Positions 1-12,647 of a stretch of 64,000 nucleotides of DNA are shown here, piece after piece. Source of the DNA: Muricea muricata (lineage: Eukaryota; Cnidaria; Anthozoa; Malacalcyonacea; Plexauridae); contig OY979722.1 in NCBI GenBank assembly GCA_963855995.1, positions 4,092,001 through 4,156,000 on the forward strand. The letters run 5' to 3'. Every line of letters begins with the position of its first letter. The stretch's first letter is position 1. The notes under the pieces are model-generated. The model saw only the letters and a list, made by a program, of their open reading frames with translations. It ran no database searches and was not told the DNA's origin. The position numbers and the translations under genes were made by a program.

Positions 1-213
1 TTAATTGTTATTGTTCTCCTGCCATGTTATGTTTTCTTTTATTGTTATTTGAATAAGTACAAGTTTGTTGTAGTTAATCTCTTTTTATTGTTATTTAAGT
101 TGTAATCTTTACAAATTCTTTTCAATAAATTGTTTACAAAATTTACATGTGACCCCTTTTAATTAAAAATTCAATTCCCATGGGAATTGAGAAATTAAAT
201 AAAAAAAATCCCC

Positions 214-331
214 CTACCCCGGCCAGCTCTCCAAATGCTACTTCCACCTAAGTAGAAGTACTTGTACATATACTACAAGTACTTCTACTTATTTACGGTG
301 GAAGTAGCACTCGGAGAGCTGGCCGGGGTAG
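214..331. mobile_element. 118-bp hairpin MITE (CTACCCC...GGGGTAG)
   Basis: The termini CTACCCCGGCCAGCTCTCC and its complement at 313-331 are inverted repeats. Almost the whole interior is also self-complementary: GTAGAAGTACTTGTA faces TACAAGTACTTCTAC around a loop of a few bases. The same element sits at the equivalent position in both P1 arms (10723-10840, 28391-28508), so it predates P1 formation. It has no coding capacity. Confidence 0.8.
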
Positions 332-2476
332 CGAGGCGAAGAGAAGACCAACCTTGCAAATGCTAATGCAAATTGCTAAGTTGATCTTCCCTAGAGAGCA
401 GCCGCGCATACCTAACAAATTAAGACAACAAACGTTAGTGACTTAAGTACTTAGCATGCAAATTTGATTCCCAAAGCCAAAATGACAAGTGCCCCCCGCT
501 GATCCTACCAACTGCCTGCCTGCCTCAGTTCTAAGCTGTCTTCCTCAGTCCTAAGCTCCTGCATTCCATTCGTTGCTTTCCCTTTCCTCACCATCGCACA
601 GTCACTCGCGCTGATAAACCCGCGTGCACCACCACCACCCCGACTGCCACCCAAATCCGAAAATTAAAAGAATTAAAATTTTGGTAAAGTATGCATTTTA
701 AATGTAATTTATTTGGACATTTCAGGTCAACGTAAACATAAAAGGTCAAATGTAAAAACACCAAAAGTCGTATATAAAAACAGGTGAGAATTCTTAAAAC
801 TCAATTCGCATTTTTTCCAGTCAGAATGATAATAGTCCTACAACTTAGTTGGATGTTGAGACTTACTCTTAGCTGTTTTGTGTGGAAGTGATGATAGATT
901 TTTGTTTTAAGCATACTTTAAAAAATTTTAAATCCTTTAATTTTAGCCTAACCCCATGCAACTTACACACGGCGCACACCCTCGCACTCCACACTTTTAG
1001 CTAATAAAATACGTTATAAACAAAAAAGCAAAATAAAAAGGTAAATTACGTTATCTCTAGCTGCTTAAACCCACTTACACTGAGAATTTCATAAATTTTT
1101 CACACGTAAAACCTTAACTGAAAGGGCATGGGCTTTTCGTTGTCTTAACTGGTCCGAAGTTAACATAAACTTGATAATTGTCGAAGTCTAAGGCTGGCTC
1201 AAATAAGCATGAGAATTATGCGAAGATAAAATCATTTTAAAACTTGAAACACAACGAAAGCTGTTCTCTCATCTATGGCAATGTAAATCCTTAGCTGTAG
1301 TTGACATGCATTTTTTAATGGCCTTATATTTGTTATGGTTTCTCTATTAGTTTAAAATTTAAAACTTTACCGCATTCCTCATACTTATTTAACCGAAACG
1401 CCTTCATGTGCATGGTACCTCGCAGCTGCTCTCAACTACTTCCGTAATTTGTTTTAGTGCACACAAACAATGACCTAATTGTTCCATTGTTCCTGCTTAA
1501 CAAAACAAACCCGAAAGCACCAAGATACTTATCATATTTGCAATCAAAGAGGATTATCGATATAATGTCAAGTTTCACCATGAACAAACTCATTACCGTC
1601 AAAACAAAGCAAGTTGTATTCCCATGGGAATTAAAAATGCGCAGAGAATAATGAATCCAACTGATTACGTATAAAAATACTGTTTAAAATACTGCATGAT
1701 GATGAATTTTAAGAGTAGAGTTAATAAACCTGAATTAGTGAACTCATTTTTTAAACGTAGAACGACGGAATACTAAAAATGCTTCAACTAAGTAGTGTTA
1801 TTAAGAAACTGCTTAGAAATATCCAAACTCAAATGCTAAAGGCATATTTTTAGGCGTTAAGTTACTGTAGATTCAACATTATATTTTTGCAGCTGATTTT
1901 TTAGACTGGAAAGTTGACTTCTGAACTCCTGTAACATTCTATGTAATTTTTTCCTTGGCAAGCATTCAAAATCAGTGCTGTTCAGTCTAAATTAATTTTT
2001 TTCAGTATTTGTTACCTTTTCTCTTAACGGTAAGCAATAAAATTTGCTTAAATCCTCTTTGATATCTCAATAATAAGTATCTTTTTTCTACTAACTTGTA
2101 AATTACCACTACTTTGTATTATAATGTCGTCCCATCTCGCTCTTGTGGATTGGTTATTGTTTTGACCAGGATCATTTATTCTGCACTTTTTTCTTACCAT
2201 CATCACCTTTTGCAATGACACAATGGAATCATTAGATAATGATTACAAATAATTTATAAACTGTAATATATGATAATTTATAAACTATAATATATAATAA
2301 TTTGTAAACTGATTTTTCAAGGCAAACTAAATTACTGTTTCTGTTAATACAAAGAACTTTTATAAAATTTTCACGGTAATTCCGTTAGGTATTAGGTATT
2401 CATGCAAACTATTTCTTAAAGGGAAGTGGCAACAATAATTTTTATTGTCTTATTTGAAAGAGACCTCAAAACAATA

Positions 2477-3061
2477 TACAGGGTGTATCAAAAAAAAGGT
2501 AACTTTGCAGTGCTCTAGCGCGTTCATTATACAATCTACAGAAATCATTCTTTCACATGCGGAAAGACCAGGCGTTTAGCTTTCGATTGTCATCATTTTT
2601 GTGAAATTTGAAGAAAGATTGGGCAAATACGAATTAAATGAAAATAGCCGGTCGAAATCGCATATTTCCACTTCTGAGCATTAGCGAATAAGCGCAGCGA
2701 ATAAGAAAAGAAAATTTCATTAATCATTTATCTGTCACGAGAAACAATTAACATCACTAATAAAATGCCAGAAGTTTACTACCTAAGCTAAAATTGGTCG
2801 ATTAATTTTGTAATTTAATTCCCTAATGGGATTAAATTTCAACAGATTTTCAATAAACTCCCAACGGTGAAAATATGCGATTTCGGCCTGCAACTTTTAT
2901 CGCATTTGTATTTGCTTGATTTTTCTTCAAATTTTATAAAAACGATGGCAATTAAAAGCTAAAAGCCTGGTCTTTCCAACTAAGAATTATTTCTGTATGT
3001 TAAATATTGAACGCCCTAGAACACATCAAAGTTCGATTACCTTTTTTTTACACACCCTGTA
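2477..3061. mobile_element. 585-bp Tc1/mariner-type MITE, TA target duplication
   Basis: It begins TACAGGGTGTATCAAAAAAA and ends with the complement TTTTTTACACACCCTGTA. It is flanked by TA at 2475-2476 and 3062-3063, the usual Tc1/mariner target duplication. The interior is also an imperfect long inverted repeat; the AATCGCATATTT motif near 2656 faces AAATATGCGATT near 2872. There is no transposase ORF, so it is a non-autonomous foldback derivative. A second element with the same termini but a different body lies at 48771-49578. Confidence 0.85.
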
Positions 3062-4933
3062 TAGAGTCTATTACAGAATTTTTATATCTGCCTTATTTGG
3101 TGAGATATTTTGACTTGAAATCTTTAGTTATCCGCCTCTTGTATATTTGTAGATATGCATGATACGTCACAACTGGGGTCACGCATTTTTTTTTCTTACG
3201 ACACAATGATTAATCTTCTCCATTAACCACACACATGGTAAGTGTTTCGGATTTCAGCACGGACTGAAAAGGTTTCACAAATATTTTATAGGTGGTAGGT
3301 ATTTTGGAGAAGCTTTGAATGGCTTATCCTTGTTGTGACGTCACCAAAACATTGTTAATGAGGTTAAAAAATAATCCGAGATGGCAGATAGTTCGATTAT
3401 TCAGGTACAATATCTCCCAAGTAAAACAGATATAAAAATTTTGTAAAAGACTTCTATATATTATTTTTAGAGTCTCTTTCAAATGAGACAATAAAAATTT
3501 TTGTTGCCATTTCCTTTAAAATCAGTTCAATGGTTTACAATTAAAGGTTCTGAACAGGACGTTATATTATCTGCATATAATTCACTGATCTCTAAAATTT
3601 CGGGTAAATGGCCCAAGTTTAGGTGAACCCAAGATGACAAAATTTGATGTGCAGCAACAATAAATAAATGTCATTATAGCTTCAAAATTGCGAGAGTGTT
3701 TATGTAAATTTGGATCATCAGTGCATATATAAATAGTGATAGACAATTTTGGTACCAAGTTATAAGTTCCTAAACTGTAACATTACTTATCAAAGTTAAA
3801 AAACTTATTAATAATCCATGAACAAAACACAAAGGAATCATGGCCGTAAAGGAGAATTTATTTGTGATGACACACACATAGATTTTCACAAAAGTTTTGC
3901 TTCGATTTTCTCGCAATTTTTTGTAAACAAACTGACAAGTTGTAGCATAAAAAGGTATTGAAGCTATTTAAAATACTCGCAGTTCGCGCTTTATCAGATG
4001 TAATAATATACAAGGAAATGTTTCTCGGCTTTGCTTGGTCAATTTCAGTGCAGTTAATCCCAAACAGGAGTGCAAAAATCTATAACAACAGTGCAAAAAT
4101 CTGTAATAATACAAGAACCAATCAAATTTGAGATAAGAAAACGGGATTGCAAATTTTTTAACAAAACAAATAAACATGGCGGGTGAACTTGGCGAGCCAT
4201 TGTGGTCAAATTTGGCTGGGTTTTTCAACTAAATGGATGCATTTAAACAATCTCAACAATGCGAAGTTCTTGATAGTATACACGTATTTATTTCGAACAT
4301 TTCCTTTTATATTATACTCGTGAGTTTTATACTCGTATACTCTTTTACGTTTGTACAACGCGACGTTTGGCCGTTTGAAACGGAAGTCGGAAGCCAATCA
4401 AATGAAAAAACCCAGACTGCTCTGTGACTGCGATTGCCATGTTATGTCATGTTTTGATGCATTTTTTATCAATTTTATTATAAAACATATCAAATTTGTG
4501 GAGTAGAAGCTTGTATAGGTTTTCAAATGATACAAAAGCGATGAAACTTGCAAAAAATCGTTTCTTACAAGTAAAACAGAATCAGTTTTGTTTATTTGGA
4601 ACAGTAACAATTATAACGGTAAACGTTGAAAAATGTTTGCGCTTAGTGGTTGGACGCAAATTGCTGTATAATCTGATAAAGCACTCTTGCTCCTGTTTCA
4701 TACATTACTAGAAACATTAAATCTCGATACATTCTTGGCAAAATGGTAGCAGCCGCGCCAACAAAATTAAAAACAATAGAAAGGGACTGGTACTTGAACT
4801 TCAATTTACTTATAGTTACCCCTCCCCCAGACGTTACGCCTCTGTCGTGTATGGTTAGAACTCTTGGACCCCCCCCCCGAAATTTACGATATTTCGACGA
4901 AAAACATGGGATTTGAATCTTTTATCAACTTAC

Positions 4934-5072
4934 ATTTGTAAATCTTGCATGTACTGTGGACCTCGGCTGTTTGTTTGATGCTGTATTCTCTGTTTGTCCA
5001 CCTTTTGCGTCCTTTTTGAGAATTAGGAAATATTTTATTAGATACTAGTGAAAATCTCAAAAATTGTAGCAT
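4934..5072 (-). pseudogene. candidate exon with strong splice donor near the P1 outer edge
   Basis: On the minus strand an open frame of 62 codons contains KGRKRWTNREYSIKQTAEV followed by HSTCKIY. The strong donor GTAAGT (complement at 4928-4933) lies just after the CKIY codons. The right-arm copy (about 34160-34298, plus strand) has the same donor and one changed residue. The acceptor side is weak. I do not recognise the protein. It lies on the same outward-reading strand as the other exon relics, so it may belong to the same decayed gene. This is a pattern call without a homologue. Confidence 0.3.
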
Positions 5073-5258
5073 TCATGTATCTAGAAAACTAAGTTATAAT
5101 ATACGTAACATTCCACGTGCAAGGAAATATGGCAATAAATTAGAATCTGTCTTGCTCGAAAGAAATGTAATTATGTAGAAAACTATTTTACACCCTCCCG
5201 AAATGTTTTTTAATTCTCGAAATATTTTGATTCCAAACAAATAAATTAGGGTAATTAC

Positions 5259-5345
5259 TCCGCCTGCCGTAGGCGAGGCGGAGTTTTAAATTCGCCCCGT
5301 TTCTGTTTTTTTTTTTTTATTTATTTTTTTTCGGTGTCAGAAGTC
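5259..5345. other. ACTCCGCCTGCC hairpin block
   Basis: ACTCCGCC, a GCC-rich loop and GGCGGAGT form a short hairpin followed by an A/T tract. The block recurs inverted in the P1 right arm (33890-33975) and again at 34976-35040, where it marks the left edge of P3. GGCAGGCGGAGT near 41848 is a possible matching opposite end. It could be the terminus of an older element buried in the P1 arm. The assignment is uncertain. Confidence 0.4.
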
Positions 5346-6086
5346 GGTGCAGCGCTCATGGGTGATACCGCTGGCACAAACCGCGTGAGCCGACCTAAAC
5401 ACGGCGTTTAAACTCAATTTCTAGCGAAATGTGTCAACAAAACACGCATTTAAACGTGCATGCTAGAACATCTAAACCGCAAGAAGGTTTTACGTGCAAA
5501 GATTCTCATGCAAAATGCTTTAAAACGACAAATTCCAGCGATGTGTCGCGGTGAAGTTTTGAGAGCGTGTTTCCGTCATTTTCTGGTTTATTCCTACTTT
5601 TAAGGAAATTTAGAAATTTCTACACAAGAATCAAACGCAAATTCTACTGAAATATCTACATACATACAAAATGAAGATCGGTGAAGGAACTTCGCAAAAA
5701 TATTCATTTTTGTACTTTCGAACGGCGTTTTTCCTATGCTTTTGACTGAAAACACGACGAACGACACTTGCCAGAGCAATTTGCGTGGCGCGTGGAATGA
5801 CGTGAGCACGGGGACACAAAAATTGAGGTTATTGAGTGCGAGTTCCCTATCTGTATATATCTGATCTGTGATACAGCTTCTTCTGAATCAGGAACAAGGA
5901 ACTTGCTCGGAGCATGTCGACACAAAGTGGTAGTTTCGGCGTTCCTCGGAATTCGTCGGTTTCCGACGCTGCTCGAAGATTTTCCGAATACTATTTTTTC
6001 AAAATTTTTCTCTAGCTCGAAGATTTTGCTCCTTGAAAGTCCTCTAAATTTTCATGCATCCTAACTTTGTTTTAAGGTAATATGCT

Positions 6087-6389
6087 TTATTTTCTATCAT
6101 TATTTGTAGCAAAGTACTTAGATTGTGCATAGAGATCGATTTTTGAGAGATCAGACTGGAAATAAGTACAATTTTCGAGTATTGTAAGTTTGTGCTTTCC
6201 AAGCATGGCTATGGTCGCATGTAAGATTAAGGCTACCGTTTTCAGTTGAAATTGGTTCGATAATAATACCATGAAATCCGCTATAGAAACTGAATGAGGT
6301 CTTGAATTGTTGAGATTGTCGAAGAAAGTATGCTGAGACAGTTCTATGTATAGAGTTGGTTCTGGTTCAAATTTATTGAAAAAAGGCAA
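6087..6389 (-). CDS. hypothetical 100-codon ORF in P1 arm
   Basis: This is one of the longest open frames in P1, on the outward strand of the left arm; the mirror copy is at 32842-33144 (+). The two copies differ by F-to-L changes at two positions. The older related sequence at 60930-61040 is clearly homologous at DNA level, but there the frame is broken and the residues are not kept, which argues against a conserved protein. There is no recognisable domain or signal peptide. It may be chance or a decayed exon. Confidence 0.15.
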   Translation of the reverse strand: MPFFNKFEPEPTLYIELSQHTFFDNLNNSRPHSVSIADFMVLLSNQFQLKTVALILHATIAMLGKHKLTILENCTYFQSDLSKIDLYAQSKYFATNNDRK

Positions 6390-6567
6390 TTTAATTTTAA
6401 TTTTGTGAATTTCGATTACAAAACATGCCTTGGACTGTCGACCAATTGATTTCGTCAGGCGATTACAGACTTGTGAGAGGAGGGGGGTAGCCTAATTACT
6501 AAAATGTAGTGAAAAAAGGACTTTCCATCTAATGGTGGGAGCAGGTTGGCGGGAACACTGGAGAATA

Positions 6568-6998
6568 AAGGTCCTGTCACAATGCAATTTTTCTTGCAAC
6601 TTGAAATGCAATTCTACTATTGGGAGATGTAAAATTGGCAAATGCAAGTTTCCATCACAGTTTGCTGGGGTTTTTTAACGTACCAAACATTTGTCACAAA
6701 TTTACTTAAGAGTAGATTTTCCCTGTAGCAAAAAAGATGGCAAATGTCGATTTTACCAGAGTGCATGGCAGTCTGAAATTGTTTAAAAAGGCAAATTAAC
6801 GTCTTTTGAAGAACAGACAGAAGACAATAGGTTATTTTCACACTTGTGTTAAAATTTCAATCCAGTAGCTTTGCTTCTTGTCATCTTTTCCCACGTATTC
6901 TTTCTTGATACCTGCAATGCATTCTGGTAAAATCGACATGTCGCCATCTTTTTTGCTACGGTGAATGCAAGGAAAAGTGCACCGTGTGACAGGGCCTT
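6568..6998. mobile_element. MITE with AAGG(C/T)CCTGTCACA termini, hosting a nested MITE
   Basis: The left end AAAGGTCCTGTCACAATGCA and the right end TGCACCGTGTGACAGGGCCTT are inverted repeats. A second complete right end occurs at 7041-7076, next to a duplicated GGTGGATAG..GGAGACGGAGCAG stretch, so the end region has been tandemly duplicated. A 233-bp MITE (6726-6958) sits inside. The mirror copy in the right arm is about 32233-32663. Confidence 0.55.
6726..6958. mobile_element. 233-bp MITE, TAGCAAAAAAGATGGC termini
   Basis: The terminal inverted repeats of about 38 bp begin TAGCAAAAAAGATGGC, end GCCATCTTTTTTGCTA and contain TCGATTTTACCAGA. Related copies are 12420-12647 in this arm, the mirror copies 26586-26813 and 32273-32505, and 34397-34629. 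Lengths cluster at 228-233 bp and the element carries no ORF. This is a repeated, non-autonomous family. Confidence 0.8.
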
Positions 6999-8394
6999 AA
7001 GGGTAAGAGGTGGATAGAGAAGGAGACGGAGCAGTTACAAGTGCAAGAAAAATTGCACCGTGTGACAGGGCCTTGAGGGTGGGAGGTGGATAGGAGGAGA
7101 CGGAGCAGGATGTGGGAGTCGTGCAAGGTCGGGATGTTAAAAAAGAACAAGGAATGTTATGTTTTTAATGCCTTTTAGAGTTTTCTTGAGGCAATTAAAA
7201 TTCAAACTGTCAAATCCAAACACTGTACAGAATGGCCGACTTTACGTGGTCTTTAGTTTTTACACAACCACTTGCATTGTTATCTTTTGCAGTTTGTTTA
7301 CCATTTCAGTTATCTATCTTCAATAGAATTCTTTGAAATTTGTTTGTAGATCGACAAAATGCTTAACCTCCTCTCAACAACTGGCAGATTATGAAAAATG
7401 AAATTGTTAAAGGTATTGGAATATTGCATGTACAATATTGAATATGGGACAATTTGGGACGGTATAATTTTGGACATGACGGTTTCATTCTCACCTAATT
7501 TGACGATTATTTTGTGGGTACACATACCGTGGAATCTCATGTGCTCCAGAAGCATTTTAATCTTAGAAAAAGTCAAATAATGATGAACTGTGTTTTAAAA
7601 GAAAGTTAGAATCTTATTTGGTTCAAATCAATTGAATTATGGCCCAAGAGTTCATGAAAACACATACAAAAGGCTTTCTTAAAAAACTGAAATATCAAAT
7701 CTAGCAATTTTATATGTTATGCCTCTAAACAACACAATTCTGTTTCTAAAAATTGGTACCCTACTAGACCTATATGCATGATTATACTAATTTGGACATA
7801 TTTATTTTTACCCATTAAAATATAAATTTGTGTTTAATCATTCGTGTTTGTCATTATTTGACTTTGTAATGTTGGTTAAACATAAGGAGATTGAGGTGAC
7901 TTTGCCAGAAACAAAAACATCCATTATTATACTAAAATTTCAATATATATAGCAATTAAAACTAACCACAGGAAATATATTTCTACTTTTTAATTGAAAT
8001 GTTTCTGTTATCTGCACTATATCATATTTTTGATAAAAAATTACAACACCTATGTTATTTCCTGGTTTACTATCTCAATCATCTTTTGTTTAAGCTGGCT
8101 TTGAGTGTTCATTTGAAAGTTTGGAAAGTTCATTTGAAAATCACAATAGTTCTCAATGTTATATTGGACCCTTTAAAGTTAAAAAAATACTTTGTAATAT
8201 TTTATACTACTGGTAATTTATCTTAGATACAGACTTTGTGATTTTGTACTAGAATGTTGACTTTCAAACTTTAAGATGAACTACTTATTAAGGACAAAAT
8301 AAGCTAGCATATTGTCTTTTGTTTACAAAGTGGAACTTGTTTGGAATTGAGATGAACTGATGCAGTTGTTCTTTAACTTTATCAATTAATTACA

Positions 8395-10081
8395 TATCTT
8401 AAATGAAAAAGAAAACCACAACTTGCCAAATAAATTCTGTGGGCTCTTTTTATTAGCAAAGAAAAGATGTGGCAGATGTAAGAATTTAAGAGTAAAAAAG
8501 TTTCCTTGGACTAAAAAAATTGACAGTATGCCAGATTTTCTAGATAAACAAGCAGTACAGATGTCGGCCAATAATAAGTATAAGTAACTACAATTTTTAA
8601 TTTTAAAAGTTTTCTATTGATGCCTGGATACAGTAAATACTTTACCAGAGTTCTTCGTATTACATCGACTTGAAAAAGTTTTAAGTCACATGAAGCTTTT
8701 AGTTGATACTATGCAATTTCAAATTTTACAGACTTCTTAATTAACATGCCAAATTTACCTTGTTAAACATAAGGTCTTTCCTGAGAAAAAGTAAAACTGT
8801 CTGGCATTATATGGAGTAGAATAATTTAAATTAGTTTGAGACTTTGATTTGATAACAATTTTGATTTGTACTATTTACAATACAAGTGACCGGGTTGTAT
8901 CGGATATACAAACCCAAGCTGAAGGCGAGATATCTGACATACACAGATGCGAATGTTGTAAATGGCTTGTGAAACTCGTCAATTTTATACATCAGATCTA
9001 TAGCAAAGTGATTTTGAAAATACCGATTCTGTAAGATGAGAAAATGATTTCTTTTGTGTTTCCTGTATGATTTATTACTTTATAAGTTTCTTAATTAAAA
9101 TTACAACATATTGCCTACTGGAACTTTTTATATTGTTTGGTTGTGGTGAATTTGTATTTTGGCAATTGAAATATTTCTGAATTTGTATGTGCATTTCCTT
9201 TGCTTCAGTTCAAGTTTACATTTCAAATATTCCACTTTGTAATACTTGTGTGGTAATAATAATATAAGAAAACAGGTTTACATGGCTCTTGAATATAGTC
9301 TTTTCAACAAGTAAGTAAAGATGAATTTATACTTCAAAGAGATATGTTCCTAACCTGACAATGGTACCTTCCAAAAAGACTAAATTTAAATTGATTCTTC
9401 GAATAAATTTTTTACTTTTCAATCCAAGATCAATCTAAGTTATGTATTTCTACTTTTATTTTGGTCTCTTTAACACTGAAACTATCAATTGTATATAAAG
9501 CAACTTCACTATCGAGTGACTTCATTAGTTGCTGGGCAAAGCCAAAGCATTGATTTTTCGGCTGTTTTCAATGAAAAATAGAATTTTGCCCAAAGTTATC
9601 TCAAATAAATTATCACAATTTGAACAAAAAGCTTCTGTTCTTGTGCCCACCAGAAAAATGAGATGTCTGAGACTTTCTTTGTATTTTTTTGCGAAAAATA
9701 GATCGCATGCACTGTTATGCAAAGAAAAGTGTAAGAGATTGGTTTCTGAAAAATGTCGTGCTACACACAATATTCTAAAAATGCTTGGTTTTTATTCTAT
9801 GTATTTTTGAATTTTTTGTTAAAAAAAATAAAGGTAGCAATGTTTAGTGCATTTCACATTGTCAGGTTAGAAACGCAATAAGAAAAATGTGGCTCCAAAC
9901 ATTACAGCTTGGTCAATTTGGAATTTATAAAAAAATCGTTTCTTCGTTGTTTTTCGACGTTTTGAAGGGTTGTTTCGAGTACAAAAAAGTATTTTTAGGA
10001 AGAATTATGTGCCCACGTTACATGTCTCAAAGCCATCAAAATTCGTTGGTAATTCGTGCATGTATTTTTTCTGACTTATAA
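8395..10081. other. unresolved ORF cluster in P1 left arm
   Basis: Several short open frames occur here on the plus strand. 8395-8587 includes RCGRCKNLRVKKFPW, 8849-9034 includes HRCECCKWLVKLVNF, 9529-9810 has 93 codons, and 9887-10081 has 64 codons. They are repeated with almost no change in the right arm, but at about 99% DNA identity this says little about selection. The Cys pairs are suggestive of zinc binding, yet I find no family match and no clear splice sites. Treat as candidate exon debris. Confidence 0.15.
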
Positions 10082-10722
10082 AAGCACAATTGATTAAAAA
10101 TAATATTTTTCTTTTGACAAAAATACCTTTCTTCTGTGAGGCTGGCTGTATTTGAAAAAGCGTTGGTCAACGCTCCACCAAAACTCGTGGGTTTTCTCCG
10201 GGTACTCCGGTTCTTCCCACTGGGAGAGTTGACAGGGTAGTTACATATGGTTATAAAAATGTGACTAACTTTTGAAAACCTTTCTACTTAGACTTGTTAA
10301 GCCTTCTCGTCATCTCTATCAGTTGCATGTTTTGAGCCACATGTTTTTCTTTGTAATTGTGAAACAACTCGTTATATGCTGGGTAAACCTTTGCAAAACT
10401 CTCAAAATTTATCACTTCAAGTTGTTTCATTGTTATAATATATTTTGAAGTATAAACATTTACTTACGTTGAAAAGACCCAAGTTTTTTAGGACTTTGTT
10501 CATTCACTTGTGTTATTGTTCTCTCTGCCATGTTCTGTTTTCTTCTGTTGTTATTTTAATAAGTACAATGTGTGGTAGTTAATCTCTTTTTATTGTTATT
10601 CAAATTGTATGTAATCTTTACAAATTTTTTCAATAAATTGTTTACAAAATTTACTTGTGACCCCTTTTTAATTAAAAATTCAATTCCCATGGGAATTGAG
10701 AAATTGAATAAAAAAAATCCCC

Positions 10723-10840
10723 CTACGTCGGCCAGCTCCCCAAGTGCCACTTCCACCTAAGTAGAAGTACTTATACGTGTAGTACAAGTACTTCTACTTA
10801 TTCACGGTGGAAGTAGCACTCGGAGAACTGGCCGGGGTAG
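10723..10840. mobile_element. 118-bp hairpin MITE, P1 left-arm copy
   Basis: This is the same element as 214-331, with a slightly altered left end (CTACGTCGGCC). The interior hairpin GTAGAAGTACTT..AAGTACTTCTAC is intact. The mirror copy is at 28391-28508. Confidence 0.8.
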
Positions 10841-11675
10841 CCGGCAAAGAGAAGACCAACTTTGCAAGTGCTAATACAATTGCTAAGTTGATCTTCCCTA
10901 GAGAGCAGCCGCGCGTACCTAACAAATTAAAACAACAAACGTTAGTGACTTAAGTACTTAGCATGCAAATTTGATTCCCAAAGCCAAAATGTCAAGTGCC
11001 CCCCGCTGATCCTACCAACTGCCTACCTGCCTCAGTTCTAAGCTGTCTTCCTCAGTTCTAAGCTCCTGCATTCCATTCGTTACCTTCACTTTCCTCACCA
11101 TCGCACAGTCACTCACAGCTGATAAACCCGCATGCACCACCACCACCCCGACTGCCACCCAATTTCGAAAATTAAAAGAGTTAAAATTTCGGTAAAGTAT
11201 GCATTTTAAATGCAATTTATTTGGATATTTTAGATCAAACGTAAACAGAAAAAGCTCGTACATAAAAACAGGTGAGAATTCTATTTAAAATTTGCTTGCA
11301 AAATATAAAACTTAATTCGCATTTTTCTTAGTTAATAGTATAGATCGATTTAGTTGATGTTGAAATCCTACTCTTAACTGTTTTGTTAGAAGTGACGACA
11401 GATTTTGGTTTTTAAGCATACTTTCAAAAATTTTAATTCCTTTAATAAACCTAATCCCATGCAACTTACACACGGCGCACACCCTCGCAGTCCATACATT
11501 TAGCTAATAAATTACGTTATAAACAAAAAAGCAAAATAAAAAGATAAATTACGTTATCTCTAGCTACTTAAACCCACTTAGACTGAGTTTTTGATTGAAT
11601 TTTCAAACGTAAAACCTTAGCTGAATGGGCATGGGCTTTTCGTTGTGTTAACTGTTCCGGAGTAAATATAAACCT

Positions 11676-11917
11676 GGGGCCGGTTGTATCAAAGGCGTTT
11701 AGCTTAAACGGTGGATAAGTGAAATTTAAAAATCAGTTTTACACCTAGTACGGAACCGAAATTATGAGTTGAAATAGAATAAATATTTAGTTTTATATAT
11801 AATTGTTCTTCTCAGGTCAAATAACTTCAGCTGGTTTGTTTATACAACATGGAAACGTGTTTCATATTTTTGACTTATCCACCGTTTAAGCTAAACGCCT
11901 TTGATACAACCGGCCCC
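11676..11917. mobile_element. 242-bp MITE, GGGGCCGGTTGTATCAAAGG termini
   Basis: The terminal inverted repeats of about 45 bp start GGGGCCGGTTGTATCAAAGG and continue through GGTGGATAAGT. The body is AT-rich without an ORF. The same 242-bp element lies in the right arm (27316-27557) and, independently, at 63671-63912. Identical length in unrelated locations marks a defined mobile family. I cannot fix the target duplication. Confidence 0.88.
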
Positions 11918-12419
11918 TGATACTTACCAAAGTCCAAGGCTGGGTCAAATAAGCATGAGAATTAGGCAAAAATAAAAAGCAATTGAAACTCAACAGATTC
12001 ACTAAAGTTGTTTTTTTTTTGGCAACTTATATCCTTAAGTGTAGATGACATGCAATTTTTAATGCCGTAATTCTCACACTTATTTAACCGAAACGCCTTC
12101 ATTTGCATGGTACCTCGCAGCTGCTCTCAAACCACCTTCGTAATTTGCTTTAGTGTACACAAACAATGACTTCATTGTTCCTGCTTACCAAAACAAATCT
12201 GAAAGCACCAAGATACTTATCATATTAATAATCAAAGAGGATTCGCATTATGTAGTAATTACCATAAACAGACGCATCACCATTGAAACAAAGCATGCCG
12301 TATTCCCATGGGAATTTAAAATGCACAAAAAAATATAATGATCCTACTGATTTGCATGGATGTATGAACCAAATTAGCTAAGAAACAAAGAAATGATATA
12401 TTCCCTTGGGAATTTAATG

Positions 12420-12647
12420 TAGCAAAAAGATGGCGGGTGTTGATTTTACCAGAATGCCTTGCGGTCTGAAATCGTTTAAAAACTTAAGGTAAATTAACCT
12501 CGTTTGAGGAACAGACAGATAGGTTATTTTGTCACTTGTGTTAAAATTCCGTCCATTAGCTTATCTTAAATATCATTTCACTGGTATTCTTGATTGATAC
12601 CCGCATTAAATTCTGGTAAAATCGACATGCCACCATCTGTTTTGCTA
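12420..12647. mobile_element. 228-bp MITE of the TAGCAAAAA family
   Basis: The ends TAGCAAAAAGATGGCGGGTG and CACCATCTGTTTTGCTA are inverted repeats. It is related to 6726-6958 but diverged. It is inserted next to a TTCCCTTGGGAA palindrome. The mirror copy is 26586-26813. Confidence 0.75.

Larger units (their letters stand above)
1..4866 (+). repeat. P0: old diverged partial copy of the P1 left-arm unit
   Basis: The stretch follows the P1 left arm in the same orientation but with many substitutions and gaps. Bases 1-660 match 10508-11165, 1380-1650 match 12070-12340, 1740-2300 match scattered parts of 12700-13560, and 3790-3900 match 14800-14880. It carries its own hairpin MITE (214-331) and a mariner-type MITE (2477-3061) that is absent from P1. 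No convincing gene is visible; the short ORFs are not conserved against P1. The strip 3070-4866 is mostly unassigned AT-rich sequence. It ends where the P1 palindrome begins at a C-run. It is best read as a fragment of another, older member of the same repeat family. Confidence 0.75.
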